DNA of 42,201 nt from contig JAUNLK010000013.1 in the NCBI GenBank assembly GCA_030535395.1, positions 1-42,201 on the forward strand, written 5' to 3'. Made by a program: the position numbers and the translations under genes. Source of the DNA: Tissierellia bacterium. GTDB lineage: Bacteria > Bacillota > Clostridia > Tissierellales > Peptoniphilaceae. The notes under the pieces are model-generated. The model saw nothing but the letters and a program-made list of their open reading frames with translations. It was not told the DNA's origin and made no database searches. Shown here in pieces: positions 1 to 6,435 of this stretch (position 1 is its first letter; the number at the start of each line of letters is the position of its first letter).

Positions 1-162
1 AAGCCCGGCACACCTGGTAAACCCGGAAAGCCCGGAAAACCTGGCAAGCCCGACACGGGCCTGCCCCAGACGGGTCTGTTTATGGACACGACCCCCATGG
101 TTTTCGGTCTGATCCTACTGGCCGTTTTGGCTTATCTGCGAAAGGAAGTGTTGAGAGGATAG
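1..162 (+). CDS. C-terminal end of an LPXTG cell-wall-anchored surface protein (5' partial)
   Basis: The window opens inside this gene and only the last 53 residues are visible. They begin with a proline/glycine/lysine-rich stretch of repeated KPG triplets, the usual wall-spanning region. An LPQTG sorting motif follows, then a hydrophobic helix (VFGLILLAVLAYL) and a short positive tail (RKEVLRG). This is the complete cell-wall sorting signal of Gram-positive surface proteins, which a sortase cuts between T and G and links to peptidoglycan. The stop codon is one base before the start of the sortase gene, so the two are almost certainly co-transcribed and this protein is the probable substrate of that enzyme. 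The function of the missing N-terminal part cannot be judged. Confidence 0.9.
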   Translation, partial: KPGTPGKPGKPGKPGKPDTGLPQTGLFMDTTPMVFGLILLAVLAYLRKEVLRG

Positions 163-163
163 T

Positions 164-871
164 ATGAACAGAGGTCGATTCATCAATCTCCTCATGGCCC
201 TGGTGGTCCTGTGGCTCCTCTATCAGGGGGCCAGCTGGCTAAAACTACAGCGAGACCACCAGCGATCCCGGGAAATCTACCGGGAACTGCAAGTGGAAGC
301 CTCCCTCCAGCCGGGGGCAGAGAGATCCATCCTGCCCCTCCAGGGGGAGGTGGGGGATCTGGTGGCCTGGATGGCCTCGGATTCCCGGCGGATCGACCAT
401 CCTCTGGTCCGGGGCTCCGACAATGAGACCTATCTCCACCGAGGGGCCAATGGGGAGCAAAACTCCCTGGGGGCCATCTTCGTGGACTACCGCAATGGAT
501 CCCTATTGGATCCCGCCGTATTCATCTACGGACACATGATGAAGGACGATGCCATGTTTGGCCCCCTGAAGGACTTCAAGGAGCCGGAACAGGCGGAGAA
601 CTTCACCTTTTGGACCGAGGAACAATCCTTTCACGCCACCACCAAAATGGTGAGCATCATCCCCGGGGAGACCACTGTGGACCCCAGGGACTATGGGTCC
701 CTCGAGAAAAAACAGGAGCTCTATCAATTCCTCAGGGACCACGCCCTCTATGAACTGGGGGAGGCCCCTGGGCCAGAGGAGCCCTGGATCATCCTCATCA
801 CCTGTACCTACGAGTGGGAGAATGCCCGACTGGCAGTCCTCACCGTGAGGGAGGAGCCGGAGGGCCCATAG
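164..871 (+). CDS. Class B sortase
   Basis: Membrane-anchored cysteine transpeptidase that links sorting-signal proteins to the cell wall. The 235-residue protein has one N-terminal membrane helix (about residues 7-26). It then shows the class B pattern: 'IDHPLVRGSDNETYLHR', 'GAIFVDYRN', 'IYGHMMKDDAMFG' with catalytic His124, 'LITCTYEW' with catalytic Cys214, and Arg222 in 'ARLAV'. The common 'LSTC' is 'LITC' here, but all three catalytic residues are present. The gene starts one base after the stop of an LPQTG protein and ends at a strong terminator, so it is the last gene of its operon. Classical SrtB enzymes prefer NPQTN-type signals, so pairing with an LPQTG substrate is notable. Family assignment is secure; substrate choice is inferred from position. 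Confidence 0.93.
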   Translation: MNRGRFINLLMALVVLWLLYQGASWLKLQRDHQRSREIYRELQVEASLQPGAERSILPLQGEVGDLVAWMASDSRRIDHPLVRGSDNETYLHRGANGEQNSLGAIFVDYRNGSLLDPAVFIYGHMMKDDAMFGPLKDFKEPEQAENFTFWTEEQSFHATTKMVSIIPGETTVDPRDYGSLEKKQELYQFLRDHALYELGEAPGPEEPWIILITCTYEWENARLAVLTVREEPEGP

Positions 872-873
872 AG

Positions 874-902
874 AAAAGCGCTGCAAATGCAGCGCTTTTT
901 TG
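874..902 (+). terminator. Rho-independent terminator after the sortase gene
   Basis: AAAAGCGCTGC, a four-base AAAT loop and GCAGCGCTTTTTT form a perfect stem followed by a T run, three bases after the sortase stop codon. Confidence 0.93.
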
Positions 903-912
903 TTTTCCGCGG

Positions 913-1548
913 TCAGAGGAGGCGGATTTTTCGATTGTCTACTTCTATGATGCCTTGGTCTTTGAGTTTTTTTAGTTCCCGGAAGAGGGAGGGGCGCTGG
1001 ACGCCCAGGTGGTCGGCCAATTGTTTTTTGCTCATGGGGAGGGTGAGGGGGTTGGCGCCTTGGTTTTTGGCCTCTTGTTTCAGGTATTCCAGGAGGTTTT
1101 CTCTGAGGCTTCTTCGGCTGTTGATGGAGATTTTCCGGTTGAGGCGGGTGGAGTTTTGGGAGAGGGTCTCCATGAAGTTCAGGGTGAACTCGTAGTTGTG
1201 GAGGAGTTCTTCCACGGCTTTGCGGCTCACGTGGAGGACCTGGGCATCGGCCATGCAGTAGATATTGAAGGGATAGCTGCCATTTGCCGTGAAGAGGAGA
1301 TTGGCCCCCAGGACGTGGCCCTGGGGAAATTCGAAGAGGGTCATGGAGGAGCCGTTTTCCGAGAGGGAGTAGGCCACCAGTTTTCCGGTGAGGACCACAT
1401 CGAAGGTCTTACACTTCTCCCGCTGCTGGTAGATGGTGACGCCCTGGCGGTAGTTTTTCAGATAGATTTCCTGGCCCCGGATGAGGGGAATGAGCTCCTC
1501 CTCTTTCAGGGGGGCGAATAGGGGAATGGCCCCAATGGTTTTTAGCAT
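913..1548 (-). CDS. Crp/Fnr-family transcriptional regulator
   Basis: A 211-residue protein with an N-terminal cyclic-nucleotide-binding-like beta barrel (about residues 5-120), a dimer helix, and a C-terminal winged helix (about 150-211) containing 'MSKKQLADHLGVQRPSLFRELKKL', the typical Crp-type recognition helix. It lacks the N-terminal cysteine cluster of FNR and shows no clear cAMP-binding phosphate cassette, so the signal it senses is unknown. The start ATG is preceded by GGGAGGAATCACT, a good ribosome site. It is transcribed divergently from the permease pair across 180 bp, making it the likely regulator of those genes; the pairing is inferred from position. Length matches the small Crp/Fnr proteins of anaerobic Firmicutes. 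Confidence 0.9.
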   Translation of the reverse strand: MLKTIGAIPLFAPLKEEELIPLIRGQEIYLKNYRQGVTIYQQREKCKTFDVVLTGKLVAYSLSENGSSMTLFEFPQGHVLGANLLFTANGSYPFNIYCMADAQVLHVSRKAVEELLHNYEFTLNFMETLSQNSTRLNRKISINSRRSLRENLLEYLKQEAKNQGANPLTLPMSKKQLADHLGVQRPSLFRELKKLKDQGIIEVDNRKIRLL

Positions 1549-1570
1549 AGTGATTCCTCCCTGTGGAAAG

Positions 1571-1599
1571 ATCCTATCAAAAAGAAACCCAGGTGTCTA
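1571..1599 (-). promoter_or_regulatory. Candidate sigma-A promoter of the Crp/Fnr gene
   Basis: On the minus strand TAGACA (1594-1599) lies 17 bp from TAGGAT (1571-1576). The -35 box matches five of six consensus bases. It sits about 22 bp upstream of the start codon. Confidence 0.55.
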
Positions 1600-1626
1600 T
1601 TCACAGCTGGAATCCTCGCCTATAAT
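1600..1626 (+). promoter_or_regulatory. Candidate promoter of the permease pair
   Basis: A perfect TATAAT at 1621-1626 with a possible TTCACA at 1600-1605, a short 15-bp spacer. The poor -35 suggests that an activator, plausibly the divergent Crp/Fnr protein, may be needed. Confidence 0.5.
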
Positions 1627-1646
1627 GGTTTCGTAAGTTTTTTTTT

Positions 1647-1676
1647 GAAAGAGGGAAACCTCAGGGGCCCTCTTTC
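1647..1676 (+). other. Perfect hairpin in the permease leader
   Basis: GAAAGAGGG (1647-1655) and CCCTCTTTC (1668-1676) are exact inverted repeats 12 bases apart. They fall after the TATAAT box and before the ribosome site at about 1720, so the hairpin would be transcribed. It follows rather than precedes a T run, so it does not look like an ordinary terminator. Confidence 0.6.
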
Positions 1677-1728
1677 CCGAGAGGACAGTCTACTGTCAGG
1701 AAGAATACATATGCTTTAGGAGGATTGT

Positions 1729-2211
1729 ATGGATATTTTTACCAGGGCCATGTGGTTGGGGACCCTGATCTTTATGGTTTTTTCCCTGTTTAAGGATAAA
1801 AAGAGAACCGGGGAGGCCCTGAAAATGGCCTTTCGCATGGGACGGGGGATGGTGGTGAGCATCCTCACCATTATCTTTGCCATTGGCTTTATTTTGACCC
1901 TCATCCCGCCAGAGAGTATTGCCGCCTTTATCAGGAGCCACTCCATTCTCCTGGCCACTGTGGGCGGGGCCCTCTTGGGTACGGTGACCCTGATTCCCCC
2001 CTTTGTGGCCTTTCCCCTCATTGGGACCCTTTTGGATGCGGGGGTCCACATTATGCCCAGCGTGGCATTTCTCACCACCCTCACCATGGTGGGCGTGGTC
2101 ACCCTCCCCTTGGAGCGGAAGACTTTTGGAACTAAATTCACCTTGGTGCGCAATGGTTTGAGCTTTGTATTTGCCCTGATCATTGCCCTGGTCATGGGAG
2201 GAATTATATGA
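1729..2211 (+). CDS. Permease, first half (ArsP/YraQ-type, DUF318-like)
   Basis: A 160-residue integral membrane protein with four to five hydrophobic helices. Motifs such as 'GTVTLIPPFVAFPLIGTLLDAG' and 'VGVVTLPLERKTFG' resemble the permease family that includes ArsP and YraQ (PF03773/UPF0718). Full-length relatives are about 300 residues or more. Here the fold appears divided between this gene and the next, whose start overlaps this stop by four bases (ATGA), so the two should be translated together and probably assemble as a heteromer. The start follows AGGAGGATTGT. Family members have been tied to organoarsenical or metal export, but the substrate here is unknown. Confidence 0.75.
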   Translation: MDIFTRAMWLGTLIFMVFSLFKDKKRTGEALKMAFRMGRGMVVSILTIIFAIGFILTLIPPESIAAFIRSHSILLATVGGALLGTVTLIPPFVAFPLIGTLLDAGVHIMPSVAFLTTLTMVGVVTLPLERKTFGTKFTLVRNGLSFVFALIIALVMGGII

Positions 2212-2927
2212 CAGCCGTGGAAAAAATTAAGAGCCATCTATTTCAACTGATTCTCATTATCGCCTATGGGGCCCTGTTTATCATCAATCCCCAGAAGGGC
2301 ATGGCCTCCCTGGGAAGCAGCGGGTACTTCCTCAAGGAAATGCTGATGATCATGCCCGTGATCTTCATGCTGACGGCCCTTCTGGACCTCTGGGTCCCCA
2401 AGGAAAAAATTGTGGCCTTCCTGGGTACAGGCTCCGGAATCAAGGGCATCCTCCTCTCCTTTGTGGTGGGCAGCATCTCCGCCGGACCCATCTACGCGGC
2501 CTTCCCCATGTGCCGCATGCTCCACAAAAAGGGAGCCTCCATCCGCAATATCGTCATCATCTTAAGCGCCTGGGCGGTGATCAAGGTGCCCATGCTCATC
2601 AATGAGGCCAAGTTCCTGGGGCCCAGATTCATGGCCATTCGCTGGGTCCTCACCATCGCCTCCATTGTCATCTTCTCCTGGATTGCCGGAAAGGTGATCC
2701 GCGACGAGGACATCCCCGTGGAGGTGGAAGGGGAGAAGGGCGGCCTCCAACTCAACCGAGAGACCTGCATGGGCTGCGGCATCTGCACCAGAGTCTACCC
2801 CGAAGTCTTTGAACTCAAGGGAAAAAAGGCCCAAGTGAAAGCACACACCCAGCTGGACCAGGACCGCCTGAAAGAAGCCATCAACTCCTGCCCAGTGGAC
2901 GCCATCAGCTACAGCGAGGAAGCATAG
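2208..2927 (+). CDS. Permease, second half, fused to a single-cluster ferredoxin domain
   Basis: A 239-residue protein. Residues 1 to about 165 form five or so membrane helices with the permease signature 'GSISAGPIYAAFPMCRML'. After a short linker the last 60 or so residues form a ferredoxin-like domain with 'CMGCGIC' and a later 'SCPVDAIS'. That gives C-x2-C-x2-C plus a distant C-P, the four ligands of one [4Fe-4S] cluster as in monocluster ferredoxins; the Y in 'RVYPEVF' is therefore not a lost ligand. A redox cluster joined to a transporter suggests redox-gated or redox-sensing transport, which is an inference. It overlaps the preceding half-permease by four bases and ends at a bidirectional terminator. 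Confidence 0.78.
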   Translation: MTAVEKIKSHLFQLILIIAYGALFIINPQKGMASLGSSGYFLKEMLMIMPVIFMLTALLDLWVPKEKIVAFLGTGSGIKGILLSFVVGSISAGPIYAAFPMCRMLHKKGASIRNIVIILSAWAVIKVPMLINEAKFLGPRFMAIRWVLTIASIVIFSWIAGKVIRDEDIPVEVEGEKGGLQLNRETCMGCGICTRVYPEVFELKGKKAQVKAHTQLDQDRLKEAINSCPVDAISYSEEA

Positions 2928-2960
2928 AGAACATCTCAGCACAATTGAAGATAAAAAAAT

Positions 2961-2990
2961 GGCACGGAGTTGCTTCCGTGCCGTTTTTTA
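2961..2990. terminator. Bidirectional terminator between convergent genes
   Basis: GGCACGGA and TCCGTGCC flank a short loop. A T run follows on the plus strand and an equivalent run (from AAAAAAAT) follows on the minus strand, so it can stop both the permease operon and the Na/Pi cotransporter gene, whose stop codon lies inside it. Confidence 0.9.
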
Positions 2991-4703
2991 TACGGTTTCT
3001 ACTTGTTCGTGGCTCTCTTCTTCCAATTGTTCTGCCACGAGGCTCTTTTCTCCGTGGCCTTTGATGGGGTCGAAGGTGAGGCGTGCGATGTTGAAGGCGT
3101 GGTCGCCGATGCGTTCCAGGGTTCCCAGGATGTCCACGTAGAGGGAGGTGGCGACGGTGGTCTCCTCGTGGTGTTCGGTCATTCGCCGGAAGTGGGAGGC
3201 CCTCAGTTGGTATTCCATGTGGTTGAGATTGTTCTCGTCCTCTCGCATGACTTCGAAGAGGTGGTGGTCGCCGTTGTGGAAGACGTCCACCCCGTTGGTG
3301 TACATGTGGAGGAGGAGCTCGTAGATGGCCATGAGCTCTGTCATGGGTTCCTCGGAAAATTCTTCGTCGGCATCGAAGATCATCTCATAGTACTCCACCA
3401 AGTTTTGGAGGAGGTCGCCGATGCGCTCGAAGTTTTTCTGCACCTGGAGATTGGAGGAGTACTCGTTGGCCAGCTCCTCGGTGAGGTTTTGCTTGGAGAT
3501 TTTTAGGAGATAGCCCTCGATTTTGGTGTCCAGGGAATTGATGATGTCCTCCAGCTGATTGACCTCGTCGAAGTATTTCTTGTCCTTGGTGAGGAGGTAC
3601 TGTTTGGAGGCTTCGATGGCCTCCAGGACGATTTCCGCCGTCTGGAGCATGGCGGTCTTGGCCTGTCCCAGGGCCCCGGCGGGGAAGGTGCGCACCATGG
3701 CCTCATCCAATTGGATCTGCCCCAGCTCGAAGGAGAGCTCGTCCCGTCCCGGCATGAGCTTTTGGAGCACCGTCACCCACTTGGGGATGAGGGGGAGGAA
3801 GATGAGCATCCCCACCACATTGAAGGTGAAGTGGGCCACGGCTATGGTCATCATATCGTTGAGGTGGAAGACTTGGGAGAGATAGCTGATGAGCCGGGAA
3901 TAGGGCCCGATGGAAATGAGAAAGAAGGTGGAAACGGACACATTGAAGAGGAAGTGGAAGAGGGAGGTCCGCCGGGCGGCGAGGCTCCCCCCCATGGCCG
4001 CCAGGGCCGCCGTCACGGTGGTGCCAATATTGGCGCCGAAGACGAAGCCCAGGGCCGCAGTGAGGGTGATGGCATCGGTGGCGTAGAGGGTCTGGATGAT
4101 CCCCACAATGGCCGATGACGATTGAATGACCGCCGTGAGGAATGTCCCCGCCAGGGCCGCCAGGAGGGGCTGGCTGCTCATTTTCAGTACCAGCCGCTCA
4201 AAGCCCGGCACATACTGGAGCTCCTTGAGGGCGCCCCCCATGATGTTCAGGCCAATGAAGAGGAGGCCAAAGCCGATGATGATCTCCCCCAGGTAGACGG
4301 TCTTCTTCTTGGAGGCCATGAGGGCCATAAAGACCCCCACCAGCAGGATGAAATAGGCCAGATAGTCCAGCTGAAAGCCAATGAGAATGGAGGTCACCGT
4401 GGTCCCAATATTGGCCCCCAGGATGATGGCAATGGCCTGGGAGAGGCTCATGAGTCCCGAGCGGACCAGGGAGATGGCAATGACTGTGGCCGCCGAAGAG
4501 GACTGAATGATCCCCGTCATGGCGATGCCCACGATGACGGCCATAATGGGATTGGAAGTGTATTTTTCTATGTAGTCTCGAATTTTTGTACCGGCAAATT
4601 TCGTCAGATTGTCGCCCATGATTTTTACGCCAAATAAAAATAGGCCCAGGCCCCCGGCGATGTACTGCCAGTCAATTTGCGATAGTGAGATTACCTCATC
4701 CAT
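2988..4703 (-). CDS. Na+/phosphate cotransporter family protein with C-terminal PhoU-like domain
   Basis: A 571-residue protein. The N-terminal 330 or so residues hold the two inverted repeats of the NptA/PNaS family. Each repeat carries the hallmark 'IIQSSSA' (twice) and 'GANIGTTVT' (twice), the substrate- and sodium-binding loops. The remaining 230 residues are charged and helical, as in PhoU ('LEDIINSLDTKIEGYLL', 'ERIGDLLQNL', 'LERIGDHAFNIARL'), and lie in the cytoplasm, where such domains sense or regulate phosphate flow. Length and layout match the common bacterial Na/Pi-PhoU fusion. The ATG follows AGAAGGAGCTTTT. It appears to be monocistronic, between its own promoter and the shared terminator at 2961-2990. 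Confidence 0.92.
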   Translation of the reverse strand: MDEVISLSQIDWQYIAGGLGLFLFGVKIMGDNLTKFAGTKIRDYIEKYTSNPIMAVIVGIAMTGIIQSSSAATVIAISLVRSGLMSLSQAIAIILGANIGTTVTSILIGFQLDYLAYFILLVGVFMALMASKKKTVYLGEIIIGFGLLFIGLNIMGGALKELQYVPGFERLVLKMSSQPLLAALAGTFLTAVIQSSSAIVGIIQTLYATDAITLTAALGFVFGANIGTTVTAALAAMGGSLAARRTSLFHFLFNVSVSTFFLISIGPYSRLISYLSQVFHLNDMMTIAVAHFTFNVVGMLIFLPLIPKWVTVLQKLMPGRDELSFELGQIQLDEAMVRTFPAGALGQAKTAMLQTAEIVLEAIEASKQYLLTKDKKYFDEVNQLEDIINSLDTKIEGYLLKISKQNLTEELANEYSSNLQVQKNFERIGDLLQNLVEYYEMIFDADEEFSEEPMTELMAIYELLLHMYTNGVDVFHNGDHHLFEVMREDENNLNHMEYQLRASHFRRMTEHHEETTVATSLYVDILGTLERIGDHAFNIARLTFDPIKGHGEKSLVAEQLEEESHEQVETV

Positions 4704-4744
4704 AAAAGCTCCTTCTGTCTGTCGTAGTCAGGTGAATCATTGTT

Positions 4745-4772
4745 ATTATACTAGAAAGTAAAGGGGAGGTAA
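4745..4772 (-). promoter_or_regulatory. Candidate promoter of the Na/Pi cotransporter gene
   Basis: A minus-strand TATAAT (4745-4750) has a weak -35 candidate TTACCT (4767-4772) 16 bp away. The -10 is perfect; the -35 is poor. Confidence 0.5.
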
Positions 4773-4875
4773 GGTGGACTTTGTGTAATTTTTACATTCA
4801 CGGGGTCATTGGTGGCGTTTTCAGGGATTTCCCGGGACTTTTTTGGGAGGGAAAGGGGCGCGGCCACTGGTTTTA

Positions 4876-4909
4876 TAAAAAGAAGAGCGTCCCCCGGGGA
4901 GGACGCTCT
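4876..4909 (-). terminator. Rho-independent terminator of tyrS
   Basis: AGAGCGTCC and GGACGCTCT form a nine-base stem around an eight-base loop. On the minus strand the stem is followed by a T-rich stretch (TCTTTTTATAAAA), just beyond the tyrS stop. Confidence 0.9.
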
Positions 4910-4925
4910 CTATTTTTGAATTTTT

Positions 4926-6179
4926 TTAATTTTCTTGGAGTTTGATCTGGTGATAGACTTTTTTGCCCTTTCGGAGGATGAGTTCCCCGTCTTTGAAGTC
5001 TTGGGCGGTGATGGCCTGGTCGTGGGCCTGGGCCTTCTCATCTCCCACGGTGATGCCCCCCTGCTGGATGAGGCGGCGGCCCTCGGAGGCGCTCTTAATG
5101 AGCTGGGCCTTCAGGAGGAGCTCATTGACGGTGAGGCCCTCCAGCTCCTCGGGGGTGATGGTGGTACTGGGCATACTGTCGGTGTTTTCTCCCTTGCCGG
5201 CGAAGAGGGCCCGGGCGGTGGCTTGTGCCTCGTTGGCGGCCTCCTCCCCGTGGACTTCCCGGGTGATCTCCCAGGCCAGGCGCTCCTTGCCCCTGTTGAT
5301 GTCCTGTCCCTCCAGTTTTCCGTACTCCTCGATTTCCTCGTCACTGAGGTCGGTGAGGAGCTGGAGGAATTTCACCACGTCCCGGTCGTCGGTATTTCTG
5401 AGATACTGGTACATCTCGTGGGGGGAGGTCTTGTCGGGATTCAGGAAGACGGCCCCCTTCTGGGACTTGCCCATCTTCTTGCCATCGGCGGTGGTGAGGA
5501 GCTTGAAGGTGAGGGAGTAGACCTTGTCCTGCTCCAGTTTCCGCACCAGCTCGTAGCCCCCCAGCATATTGGACCACTGGTCGGAGCCCCCCAGCTGGAG
5601 CTGGCAGTGGTGCTTCCGGTAGAGGACCAAAAAGTCGTAGCTCTGCATGAGCATGTAGGCAAATTCAAAGAAGGTGAGGCCCTGATCCAGCCGGTTGATA
5701 TAGGCGTCGAATTTCAGCATCCGGTTGACGGAGAAGTGGACCCCCACTTCCCGCATGAATTCCAGGAAGTTCAGATCCAATAGCCAGTCGGCATTGTTCT
5801 CCACAATGGCCTTGCCGTCTGAGTAGTCGATGAGATTGGCCAGCTGCTTGTGGAACTGCTCAATATTGTGGTCCACCACTTCCTTGGTGAGCATTTGGCG
5901 CATTTCGGTGCGGCCCGAGGGGTCGCCGATCATGGTGGTGCCCCCGCCAAAGAGGGTGATGGGGATGTGGCCCGCCTTTTGCATGTGCTGGATGACCTTC
6001 ACTTGCAGGAAGTGGCCCAGGGTGAGGGAGTCGGCGGTGGCATCGAAGCCGATGTAGAAGACCATGGGCTCGCCCCCCAGGCGCTCTCTCAGCTCCTCGG
6101 GATAGGTGGCCTGGTCGATATAGCCCCTCCGCTCCAAAAAGTCGAAGACATTTTCATTGGGTTTTAATGTACTGGTCAT
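4926..6179 (-). CDS. tyrS: Tyrosyl-tRNA synthetase
   Basis: Charges tRNA-Tyr with tyrosine in the cytoplasm. The protein has the class I fold with a HIGH-type motif ('LTLGHFL') and a KMSKS-type motif ('KKMGKSQKG'). A C-terminal S4-like RNA-binding domain closes it ('NELLLKAQLIKSASEGRRLIQQGGITV'). I place the start at the ATG at 6179, giving 417 residues, because it follows AGGAGGAG and the conserved N-terminus begins there. An in-frame TTG 24 bases further upstream lacks a ribosome site. A T-box leader directly upstream means expression rises when uncharged tRNA-Tyr accumulates. It is single-gene, with its own promoter and terminator. Confidence 0.97.
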   Translation of the reverse strand: MTSTLKPNENVFDFLERRGYIDQATYPEELRERLGGEPMVFYIGFDATADSLTLGHFLQVKVIQHMQKAGHIPITLFGGGTTMIGDPSGRTEMRQMLTKEVVDHNIEQFHKQLANLIDYSDGKAIVENNADWLLDLNFLEFMREVGVHFSVNRMLKFDAYINRLDQGLTFFEFAYMLMQSYDFLVLYRKHHCQLQLGGSDQWSNMLGGYELVRKLEQDKVYSLTFKLLTTADGKKMGKSQKGAVFLNPDKTSPHEMYQYLRNTDDRDVVKFLQLLTDLSDEEIEEYGKLEGQDINRGKERLAWEITREVHGEEAANEAQATARALFAGKGENTDSMPSTTITPEELEGLTVNELLLKAQLIKSASEGRRLIQQGGITVGDEKAQAHDQAITAQDFKDGELILRKGKKVYHQIKLQEN

Positions 6180-6204
6180 AGCTCCTCCTGTGGGAAATTT
6201 CAAA

Positions 6205-6340
6205 ATAAATACAAAGAGGCCTTCATTAAAAGGGCGCTGGACCGCGGTACCACCTTTTTTTACTGAAAGCCTCGTTTGAGATATTGGCTCCGGCAGTGTA
6301 ATTTTGGGGCTGCCTTCATCGCCTTAGATCCAATATGAAA
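6205..6340 (-). ncRNA. T-box riboswitch leader of tyrS
   Basis: The minus strand carries the signature T-box core GGTGGTACCGCGG (within 6241-6254), flanked by AAAAGG and CCTTTT that form the antiterminator helix. Upstream, ATATTGG (6330-6336) pairs with CCAATAT (6281-6287) as the Stem I base, with a GATGA K-turn-like motif inside. GGCAG then pairs with CTGCC around a 13-base loop containing TACA. TAC is a tyrosine codon and the likely specifier. A further helix pairs GAGGCTTTCA with TGAAGGCCTC (one G-T wobble), which T-rich sequence follows. The T-box call is firm; Stem I is much shorter than usual. The terminator conformer is not resolved by eye. Confidence 0.92.
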
Positions 6341-6353
6341 TGAACTATCTTTT

Positions 6354-6383
6354 AGATTAGCAAAGGTGGGCCCCTCCCGTCAA
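6354..6383 (-). promoter_or_regulatory. Promoter of the tyrS T-box transcript
   Basis: A minus-strand TTGACG (6378-6383) lies 18 bp from TAATCT (6354-6359). Predicted initiation near 6347 falls about ten bases before Stem I, which supports a short leader. Confidence 0.55.
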
Positions 6384-6385
6384 GG

Positions 6386-6417
6386 TTTTCCCCATTGTTG
6401 GGAAAAATCGCTACAAT
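6386..6417 (+). promoter_or_regulatory. Operator-like inverted repeat and -10 box of the acpS-nnrD gene
   Basis: TTTTCCC (6386-6392) and GGGAAAA (6400-6406) are exact inverted repeats seven bases apart. They lie immediately before a TACAAT -10 candidate (6412-6417) and between the divergent tyrS and acpS-nnrD starts. The repeat occupies the place of the -35 box, a typical operator position. No regulator can be named. Confidence 0.45.
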
Positions 6418-6435
6418 AGAGGGAGGAGGTGGCCC

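Noticed and set aside
2760-2910. Possible lost cluster ligand in the ferredoxin domain (Tyr in 'RVYPEVF')
   Set aside because: Monocluster ferredoxins use C-x2-C-x2-C plus a distant C-P, and all four are present here.
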